Source: CAZNNH01 sp964574335 (GTDB taxonomy: Bacteria > Acidobacteriota > Vicinamibacteria > Fen-336). Taken from it: DNA of 43,868 bases. Every line of letters starts with the position of its first letter. The stretch's first letter is position 1. The stretch covers positions 1 through 43,868 of the forward strand of contig CAZNNH010000036.1 in assembly GCA_964574335.1 (NCBI GenBank). Reading direction: 5' to 3'. Under the pieces are notes generated by a model, which did no database searches, was not told where the DNA came from, and worked only from the letters and a program-made list of their open reading frames with translations. Of the stretch, positions 24,756 to 30,565 are shown piece after piece. The position numbers and the translations under genes are program-made.

Positions 24756-26704
24756 GGGGGGGCGCGCGCGAGCGCGCGCCAGTCCTCCCGATGGCGCTGG
24801 TGCCGCTTCTGCTTCTCCTCTTCGCCTGCCGGGCCTCGGATCGAGCCGAACCCACCTCGATCTCGCCCGACCCCCGACCGGAGGTGGTCGAGACGCTCCG
24901 GGCCGACCTTCGGGCGGAACGGCACCCGGCGGACGGTGGGGGCCGGGCCTGGATCGAGGGTCGCCCGACACCCCCTGTCACCGCCGGTGGCACGGGGCGT
25001 TTCACGATCCTCTACCAGGCGGGCCCCCTCGGCATCCAGCCCGGCGGGATGCTGCTCGTCCAGGTCTCGCCGTTCTGGGGCTGGAGCACTCCCCAGGTCA
25101 CCGATCCCCAGGGCCTGGGCTTCACCGAGGTCACCGGACCCGACGACCTCCGTCTCGAGCAGCGGACGCTGGCCGCCCAGCTCCTCGGCATCCGGGTGAT
25201 GGGAAGGGCGCTGGCCGAAGGCGAGCGGGTGCGCATCGTCTACGGGGCCGGACCGGCAGGGGCAAGGGTGGACCGCTACGCCGAAAGGCGCTCGACCTTC
25301 TGGATTGCCGTCGACGGCGACGGCGACGGCGTGCGTGGGCTGCTCCCGGAAAACCCCACCGTGGACGTTGGACCCGGCCCCGCCGCCCAGCTCGTGCTGA
25401 CGCTGCCCACCACCGCCCGGCCCGGCGACAGCCTGCGCGGCACGCTGGCGGTCCTCGACGGGGTCGGCAACGCTGGCGTGCCGCAGGAGGGTCGGTTCCG
25501 GCTCCGGTCCGAGCCTGCCGGTCTCGAGCTCCCGCCGGAGGTCCGCTTGCAGTCGTCGGACCGGGGGCAGGCCGTCGTCGTGGGCCGGGCTCGCCGGGCG
25601 GGCGTCTTTCGCGTCGAGGTCGGCGGGCCGGATGGCCTGGTCGGGGAGAGCAACCCGGTGGTGGTCGACCCACAGATCCGGCGGGTGCTGTGGGGCGACC
25701 TTCACGGGCACTCCCAGATCTCGGACGGCACCGGCACGCCGGAGGACTACTTCCGCTACGCCCGGGACGTGGCCGGGCTCGACGTGGCCGCACTGACGGA
25801 CCATGACCACTGGGGGATGCGTCCGCTGGCCCTTTCCCCCGAGCTGTGGCAGGAGATCAAGCGCCAGGTGCGTGCCTTCCACGAGCCGGGCCGATTCGTC
25901 ACCCTGCTCGGCTACGAGTGGACGAGCTGGATCCACGGCCACCGCCACGTCCTCTTCTTCGGTGACGAGGGCCGGGTGCGAAGCTCGCTGGATCCGGCCT
26001 TCGAGGAGCCACGGCAGCTCTGGAAGGCGCTGCGGGGCCAACCGGCCCTGACCGTCGCCCATCACTCGGCAGGGGGACCGATCGCCACCGACTGGTCGAT
26101 CGCTCCGGATCCCGAGCTCGAGCCCGTGACCGAGATCGTCTCCGTCCACGGCAGCAGCGAGGCAGCCGACTCGCCCATCCCCATCTACGACGCGGCCGCC
26201 GGCAACTTCGTCCGCGACGCCCTCGGGAAGGGCTACCGCCTGGGCTTCGTCGGCAGCGGCGACAGCCACGACGGGCACCCGGGCCTGGCGCGCCTGGCCG
26301 GGCCCAGCGGGGGCCTGGCCGCCATCCAGAGCGAGACGCTGACTCGGGAGGGCGTCCTCCAGGCCCTGCGGTCACGCCGCGTGTACGCGACGAACGGTCC
26401 GAGGATCCACCTGGACGCCACCCTGGCGGGCTGCCCGATGGGCGCCGAGGTCAGCCAGCGGTCGCTGGTCGGCACCGAGGCGGGCGCCGAGCTGCGGGTC
26501 CGCCTCGTCGCCCCCTCCCCGCTGCGCCGGCTCGACGTCGTCCGCAGCGGGAGGGTCGCCTTGTCGATCGCCGGCGCCGGCGAGCGGGAGCTGTCGGTCG
26601 AGCGGCGGCTGAGTGGCCTGACGGCCGGCGAGTACGTCTACGTCAGGGCGGTCCAGGAGGACGACGGCGCCGCCTGGTCGAGCCCGTTCTTCGTGGTCGA
26701 GTAG
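24752..26704 (+). CDS. PHP-domain phosphoesterase-like lipoprotein (DUF3604-like)
   Basis: About 650 residues. GTG at 24752 overlaps the previous stop by 4 bp (GTGA) and gives a basic n-region, a Leu-rich core and the lipobox LFAC with Cys26. ATG at 24791 is a shorter alternative that lacks the basic residues. After a beta-rich N-terminal region (about 80-305) comes the PHP metallo-phosphoesterase signature: WGDLHGHS (H318, H320), then ALTDHDHWG (D350, H351, D352), AHHSAG, and GSGDSHDGHPG. The C-terminus looks like a beta domain. PHP proteins hydrolyse phosphoesters with two or three metals; an exported lipidated member is related to DUF3604 proteins of unknown substrate. Confidence 0.85.
   Translation: MRGGARERAPVLPMALVPLLLLLFACRASDRAEPTSISPDPRPEVVETLRADLRAERHPADGGGRAWIEGRPTPPVTAGGTGRFTILYQAGPLGIQPGGMLLVQVSPFWGWSTPQVTDPQGLGFTEVTGPDDLRLEQRTLAAQLLGIRVMGRALAEGERVRIVYGAGPAGARVDRYAERRSTFWIAVDGDGDGVRGLLPENPTVDVGPGPAAQLVLTLPTTARPGDSLRGTLAVLDGVGNAGVPQEGRFRLRSEPAGLELPPEVRLQSSDRGQAVVVGRARRAGVFRVEVGGPDGLVGESNPVVVDPQIRRVLWGDLHGHSQISDGTGTPEDYFRYARDVAGLDVAALTDHDHWGMRPLALSPELWQEIKRQVRAFHEPGRFVTLLGYEWTSWIHGHRHVLFFGDEGRVRSSLDPAFEEPRQLWKALRGQPALTVAHHSAGGPIATDWSIAPDPELEPVTEIVSVHGSSEAADSPIPIYDAAAGNFVRDALGKGYRLGFVGSGDSHDGHPGLARLAGPSGGLAAIQSETLTREGVLQALRSRRVYATNGPRIHLDATLAGCPMGAEVSQRSLVGTEAGAELRVRLVAPSPLRRLDVVRSGRVALSIAGAGERELSVERRLSGLTAGEYVYVRAVQEDDGAAWSSPFFVVE
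24761..24780 (+). other. Perfect GC hairpin in the first codons of the PHP lipoprotein
   Basis: GGCGCGCGC (24761-24769) and GCGCGCGCC (24772-24780) are exact complements separated by GA. It begins 6 nt after the overlapping GTGA, in codons 4-10. Such a stable stem should block new initiation and make translation depend on ribosomes arriving from the upstream gene. The alternating CG tract can also adopt Z-DNA. Confidence 0.6.
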
Positions 26705-26711
26705 CCGGCCT

Positions 26712-27704
26712 TCAGCCCCTGGAGAGCCGCTCCCGAAGCAGCCTGAGGCGAGTCGCGGCGGCGGCCAGGTCCGCCACCGAGCCGGCCAGCGGCTGGCTGA
26801 GCCTGGGCACCTGCTCCAGCCACTCCATCAGGGATGGGGAGACGCTGGCGATCTCCCGGAGCTGGCCGGCGAAGCGGCCGTACTCGGCGTCCGCGGGAAG
26901 GCTCGCCAGAGCGCCCCCGATCTGAACCTCGATGGCCTCGAGCTCGGCGCGCAGCTCGCCGTCCGGCGCCGCGGGCCCCTGCGCTTCGCGGGCGACCTCG
27001 AGGCGTTCGCGGCTGGCTTCCAGGGAGCCGGCCACCTGCTCGAGGTTCCGGACGGCGCTCGCCAGCGGCGCCGCCACCCTGAGCACCTCCGAAAGCGATT
27101 CGGCCAGCAGCGGCGAGACCTTGGCGAACTCGCGCAGGGGGGCGGCCAGGGGCTCGTAGTCCTCGGCGCGGGGGAGCTTGAGCAGCGAGTCGGCGAAGCT
27201 CTCGTGGGTGTACTGGAGCGTCTCCGCCACCTCCTGGAGGGCCTGGGTGGAGGAGTCGAACGATCCGACCACCTTGGGCAGCCCCTGAAGCGCCTCGACC
27301 AGCCGAGGGGCGGTCTCGGCGAAGGCGTACAGGTGGTCGGCGAGCGGCTGGAAGTCGGCGGCTGTGGGCGTCTCGGCCAGCGACGTGGCCAGGCGCTCGG
27401 AGACATCCTGCAGGCGCCGCGAGACCTTCTCCAGGGAGACATCGGAGGCGCCCGGCCACTCCAGAGGGAGGTGAGCCTGCTCCGGGGCTGGAGGCGTCTT
27501 CCGAAGCTCACGCACCTCCCCTGCCAGAGCGCCGACGGTCTGCTGCAGGTCGGCGAGCGAGGCCGCCACCGTTGCCAGCGTCGCCCGGGGCGCCCGCGGC
27601 TTGGCCTTGGGCCGGCGTGGGGTCTTGGCCTTGGCCGGCGGCGCCGCCGCCGGCTCAGCGATCCCGGTGGTTGCGATGGGCTTCTTTCTGGTGCGCGTGG
27701 CCAT
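26712..27704 (-). CDS. Basic-tailed triple-repeat helical protein
   Basis: A 330-residue soluble protein of unknown family. Residues 1-42 are rich in Lys, Arg, Pro and Ala (KAKTPRRPKAKPRAPR), like histone-H1-type or granule-binding tails. A coiled-coil-like stretch follows (45-70). Then come three diverged repeats of about 62 residues: starting near 110 (ETPTAADFQPLADHL), 176 (KLPRAEDYEPLAAPL) and 268 (SLPADAEYGRFAGQL), each ending in a heptad-like helix. The mix suggests a DNA- or granule-associated structural protein, perhaps phasin-like; that is inference. Start ATG 27704 has no Shine-Dalgarno sequence and is 21 bp after the micro-lipoprotein, so it likely shares its promoter. Convergent with the PHP gene, 7 bp apart. 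Confidence 0.75.
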   Translation of the reverse strand: MATRTRKKPIATTGIAEPAAAPPAKAKTPRRPKAKPRAPRATLATVAASLADLQQTVGALAGEVRELRKTPPAPEQAHLPLEWPGASDVSLEKVSRRLQDVSERLATSLAETPTAADFQPLADHLYAFAETAPRLVEALQGLPKVVGSFDSSTQALQEVAETLQYTHESFADSLLKLPRAEDYEPLAAPLREFAKVSPLLAESLSEVLRVAAPLASAVRNLEQVAGSLEASRERLEVAREAQGPAAPDGELRAELEAIEVQIGGALASLPADAEYGRFAGQLREIASVSPSLMEWLEQVPRLSQPLAGSVADLAAAATRLRLLRERLSRG

Positions 27705-27725
27705 CGGGGTTGAAGCTTAGCCCAA

Positions 27726-27818
27726 TCACGGTCCGGTTCGGGTCGGCGCGCTGGCGCAGCCCGCGAGGAGCGCCAGCACAGGGACCGAGAGCACCGTCGC
27801 CTGGGCCGAGCGTGACAT
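27726..27818 (-). CDS. 30-residue micro-lipoprotein
   Basis: A 31-codon frame too short for routine gene calling but with every mark of a gene. ATG at 27818 has GGAGG 5 nt upstream; the predicted message starts at about 27844 from the promoter at 27851-27879. The product has R3, a hydrophobic core (about 8-19) and a perfect lipobox LAGC with Cys21. Cleavage by signal peptidase II would leave a lipid-linked peptide of only 10 residues, CASAPTRTGP. Entericidins and colicin lysis proteins are tiny lipoproteins of similar design but longer; no clear homology is seen. An 8-bp stem (27750-27757 with 27770-27777) lies over the lipobox codons. It precedes the triple-repeat gene by 21 bp. Confidence 0.7.
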   Translation of the reverse strand: MSRSAQATVLSVPVLALLAGCASAPTRTGP

Positions 27819-27840
27819 CGCCACCTCCGATCGCCGAGAG

Positions 27841-27865
27841 CGTCGGCCTCAGGCTACGGCCGACG
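27841..27865. promoter_or_regulatory. Operator-like inverted repeat around the -10 box
   Basis: CGTCGGCC (27841-27848) and GGCCGACG (27858-27865) are exact complements separated by 9 bp. The -10 box of the micro-lipoprotein promoter (27851-27856) lies in the middle and the predicted start (27844) in one arm. This is a classic repressor position; no candidate regulator gene adjoins. At RNA level only part of it would be transcribed. Confidence 0.55.
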
Positions 27866-27879
27866 ACACTGAGCGTCAA
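27851..27879 (-). promoter_or_regulatory. TTGACG-17-TAGCCT promoter of the micro-lipoprotein operon
   Basis: On the minus strand TTGACG (27879-27874, 5/6) is followed after exactly 17 bp by TAGCCT (27856-27851). The predicted start, about 27844, gives a 26-nt leader with a Shine-Dalgarno sequence before the ATG at 27818. Near-identical boxes and spacing occur at 13836-13864. Confidence 0.65.
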
Positions 27880-27911
27880 ACCACCGCCAGGCGGTCCCGG
27901 CGAGCCCATCG

Positions 27912-29717
27912 TCAGTCGAGGTGCCCGGCTTCCGAGTCGCCCATCTCCAAGCCGGCCGGGAAGTACTCGAGCCATCGTCGCGCCACCAACGAGGCGACCT
28001 CCGGCGCGCAGGTGAGCTCCTTCGGATAGCCGTGCTTCATCCGTGCGTCGATCAGGATCGGCGCCCGGAACGAGAGGTGATTCCTCTCCACGGTTCGCTC
28101 GGCGGCGTGGAGGTCGGCGGCGGGCTCGAAACGGGTGAAGGTCGTCCAGAGGAAGTTGATGGCGCTCCGGGCGGCGCGCTCCGGCTCGTCGCTCAGCACC
28201 AAGAGGGGCCACTCGGCAAAGGCAGGGTGCGCCGCCAGCCGCCCGGCAACGCCCGGATCCGACCGGTGGGACGGGCCTCCGAGAACCAGGCAGCCCGGAC
28301 AGAAGACACGGACGTCCGACACCTCCGGGGGCGGCGGGCACGGGGGCGAGAAGCCCCTGGGCAGCTCACGGAGCGGGGCGCCGAGGCCCAGCCAGACCGC
28401 CTTGGACCCCTCGTTCAGACGGGGGCCGGTGTAGTCGAGGGTGTCCATCGAGAGGTTCGAGAAGACGAAGAGATCGGTCTCGGGACGGCTGCGGGCCAGC
28501 ACGTGGGTGAGGGTGGCTACGAAATCGGTGAGGTCCACGTCCTGGTCGGTCGCCAGCAGGAGCTTGGTCAGCGAGAGTTGGCCCTCCCCGAGGATGCGGA
28601 AGGCGCTCACCATCGCCTCGCGCCGGTAGCGCTGCCGGACCACCGCCGCTGCCAGCGGGTGGTAGCCGGTCTCACCGTAGGACCAGAGCCGCCGCACCGT
28701 CGGCATCACCAGGGGGAAGAGGGGCGACAGCAGCTCTTGCAGCAGGTCGCCGATGAAGAAGTCCTCCTGGCGCGGTTTGCCCACCACGGTCGCCGGGAAG
28801 ATCGCGTCCCGGCGTCGCGCCAGCCAGTCCACCTCGAGCACCGGGAAGTCGTGGCGCAGCGAGTAGTAGCCGTAGTGGTCGCCGAACGGACCCTCGGGCC
28901 GGCGGACGCCCGGGAGCACCCGGCCCACCAGCGCCAGCTCGGCATCCGCCACCAGCCGGTGAGGACCGGGACCGGGGCAGAGCGGAAGCCGGCGGCCCGC
29001 GATCAGGGAGGCGAGCAGGAGCTCGGGGACGTTCTCCGGGAGCGGCGCGATGGCGGCCAGGATCAGGGCCGGCGGACCGCCGAGGAAGACCGTGGCCGGC
29101 AACGGCTGGCCCCGGCCTTCGGCCACCGAGTGGTGGAAGCCCCCGCCCTTGCCGATCTGCCAGTGCATGCCGGTGGTGCGCGGGTCGTGGATCTGGAGCC
29201 GATACATCCCGAGGTTGTGGCCCTTGCCCTCGGGATGCTCCGTGTACACGGTGGGCAGCGTGACGAACGGCCCGCCGTCCTCGGGCCAGCAAGTCAGGAC
29301 CGGCAGCCGATCGAGCCGCACGTCGCTGGTGACCACGTCCAGCACCGGTCCTCGCCGGCGCCGCGACGTGCCCAGCCGCAACGCCTCGGCGGCCAGGTCC
29401 CGGGCGCCCCACAGCTTGCCGGCGGTCGGAGGGAGCAGGGTCTCGGCCAGCTCCGCCACCCGACGTACCAGGCGAGCGGGGCGGCTGCCGAAGGCCAGCT
29501 CGGCCCGACGTCGGGTCCCGAACAGGTTGGTGACGACCGCGAGGTCGGCCCCTTTCACGTTCGTGAAGAAGAGCGCAGGCCCGCCGGCGGCGACGACCCG
29601 GCGATGGATCTCAGCCACCTCGAGGCGGGGGTCCACGGCGGCCTCGACCACCACCAGGTCGCCGTCGCGGCGAAGCCGGTCGAGGTAGGCGCGGAGGTCC
29701 GGGAAGCCTCCCCTCAA
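27912..29717 (-). CDS. UbiD-family decarboxylase
   Basis: A 601-residue enzyme of the UbiD superfamily, which uses prenylated FMN and a divalent metal to add or remove CO2 on aromatic or unsaturated acids. Cofactor and metal landmarks: N168-L-G-M-Y-R173, the QIGKGGGFHH segment (187-196), and E275-GPFGDH with D280. The length and C-terminus resemble the longer members implicated in menaquinone biosynthesis through futalosine, but this is not decisive. TTG at 29717 is the only sensible start. No UbiX-type prenyltransferase for the cofactor is in the window. It follows the class II aldolase by 28 bp and is probably in its operon. Confidence 0.92.
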   Translation of the reverse strand: MRGGFPDLRAYLDRLRRDGDLVVVEAAVDPRLEVAEIHRRVVAAGGPALFFTNVKGADLAVVTNLFGTRRRAELAFGSRPARLVRRVAELAETLLPPTAGKLWGARDLAAEALRLGTSRRRRGPVLDVVTSDVRLDRLPVLTCWPEDGGPFVTLPTVYTEHPEGKGHNLGMYRLQIHDPRTTGMHWQIGKGGGFHHSVAEGRGQPLPATVFLGGPPALILAAIAPLPENVPELLLASLIAGRRLPLCPGPGPHRLVADAELALVGRVLPGVRRPEGPFGDHYGYYSLRHDFPVLEVDWLARRRDAIFPATVVGKPRQEDFFIGDLLQELLSPLFPLVMPTVRRLWSYGETGYHPLAAAVVRQRYRREAMVSAFRILGEGQLSLTKLLLATDQDVDLTDFVATLTHVLARSRPETDLFVFSNLSMDTLDYTGPRLNEGSKAVWLGLGAPLRELPRGFSPPCPPPPEVSDVRVFCPGCLVLGGPSHRSDPGVAGRLAAHPAFAEWPLLVLSDEPERAARSAINFLWTTFTRFEPAADLHAAERTVERNHLSFRAPILIDARMKHGYPKELTCAPEVASLVARRWLEYFPAGLEMGDSEAGHLD

Positions 29718-29745
29718 CTCGTGGCGGCCCTTCGTCTCCCGCCGA

Positions 29746-30507
29746 TCACCGGTGCCCCAGCACCCGCTGGCGCAGGTGCTCGTCGGGGCGGGTGTGGATC
29801 CGAGCCACGGCCTCGTCCGTCATCGCCCAGGCGCCGCCGAGAGCTTCCGCGCCCGCCAGCACCCGCGCCGCCTTGGTGGCCATGGCGGTGATCCCCTCGA
29901 CCTGCCGCGGGCTGCCGCCGAGGGCCAGGAAGCCGTGGTTCTGCAGGTACAGGGCCCGCGGTAGCTCGCCATGGCGGGCCGCGGCCTCCCGCAGCCGCTG
30001 TCCCACCTCGCGCGCCAACGGCACCCCTGGGTCCCGGTAGGGCACCCGCACCGGGTGGGGGCCGCAGACCACGACCTGGTCGGGAAACAGCCGCACCCCT
30101 GTAAGCTCATCGAACCGCCGCGAGCAAGTCACCGCGTTGATGGCGGTGGGATGGGTGTGGGCCACGAAACGGACCCCGTCGAGGCCGAGGCAGACCGCGT
30201 GGAGCAGGGTCTCGACCGAGGGGTGCCCCGGCGCCGCCTTTTCGACCTTGGCCTCGACCAGCCGGCGCTTGATCTCGGCGTCGTCGAGGGCCTCGGCCGA
30301 CAGCATCGAGAGCACCGGGGCGAAGCGCACGCGCACGAAGCCCGACGGATCCGCGCGACGCAGCTCGGCGCCGCTGGCCTTGACCCAGAAGCTCTCGTCA
30401 TCCTCCCGCGTCGAGACGTTCCCCTCCCCCAGGATCACGTAGTCGTTGGCGGGGTCCCCCAGGCGGCGGGAGAGCTCGATCAGCTCCTCGAGAGCGGACG
30501 CAGGCAC
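29746..30507 (-). CDS. Class II aldolase/adducin-family protein
   Basis: A 253-residue zinc aldolase-fold protein related to FucA, AraD and MtnB. Motifs: GEGNVST near 28-34, the catalytic-type Glu in HPSVETLLH, HTHPTAIN with two zinc His, and LQNHGFLALG with the third His. Members cleave or epimerise sugar phosphates, dehydrate methylthioribulose phosphate or decarboxylate; the exact reaction is not evident. The GTG at 30507 is 5 nt after a TACCAT box, so the message may be leaderless. Divergent from the E1 gene, convergent with nothing, and followed by the UbiD gene. Confidence 0.88.
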   Translation of the reverse strand: MPASALEELIELSRRLGDPANDYVILGEGNVSTREDDESFWVKASGAELRRADPSGFVRVRFAPVLSMLSAEALDDAEIKRRLVEAKVEKAAPGHPSVETLLHAVCLGLDGVRFVAHTHPTAINAVTCSRRFDELTGVRLFPDQVVVCGPHPVRVPYRDPGVPLAREVGQRLREAAARHGELPRALYLQNHGFLALGGSPRQVEGITAMATKAARVLAGAEALGGAWAMTDEAVARIHTRPDEHLRQRVLGHR

Positions 30508-30512
30508 GTCCC

Positions 30513-30518
30513 ATGGTA
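30513..30518 (-). promoter_or_regulatory. Candidate -10 box, leaderless start of the aldolase gene
   Basis: TACCAT on the minus strand (4/6) ends 5 nt before the GTG at 30507, placing the first transcribed base at the start codon. No good -35 is visible. Confidence 0.35.
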
Positions 30519-30530
30519 ACCGCTCCGGGT

Positions 30531-30559
30531 TTGCCTGGACCGGGCCGCCGCCCGAGAAT
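30531..30559 (+). promoter_or_regulatory. Promoter of the fused E1 gene, leaderless architecture
   Basis: TTGCCT (30531-30536, 4/6), exactly 17 bp, then GAGAAT (30554-30559, 4/6). The predicted first transcribed base is 30566, which is the A of the ATG. No Shine-Dalgarno sequence precedes this gene. Confidence 0.55.
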
Positions 30560-30565
30560 CGTCTG

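Noticed and set aside
20160..24971. A single open frame of about 1600 codons antisense to the second RND permease and its neighbour
   Set aside because: Its product is low-complexity (His, Gln, Arg, Gly, Asp, Val) with no domain, and the opposite strand encodes clear transporter motifs. Long stop-free antisense frames are expected where third codon positions are almost all G or C.
27921..29891. Long plus-strand frame opposite the UbiD gene
   Set aside because: UbiD motifs on the minus strand are unmistakable; the plus product has no recognisable fold and shadow-type composition.
30446..30565. In-frame extension of the fused E1 gene
   Set aside because: It overlaps the divergent aldolase gene and the predicted promoter; the ATG at 30566 fits the promoter exactly.
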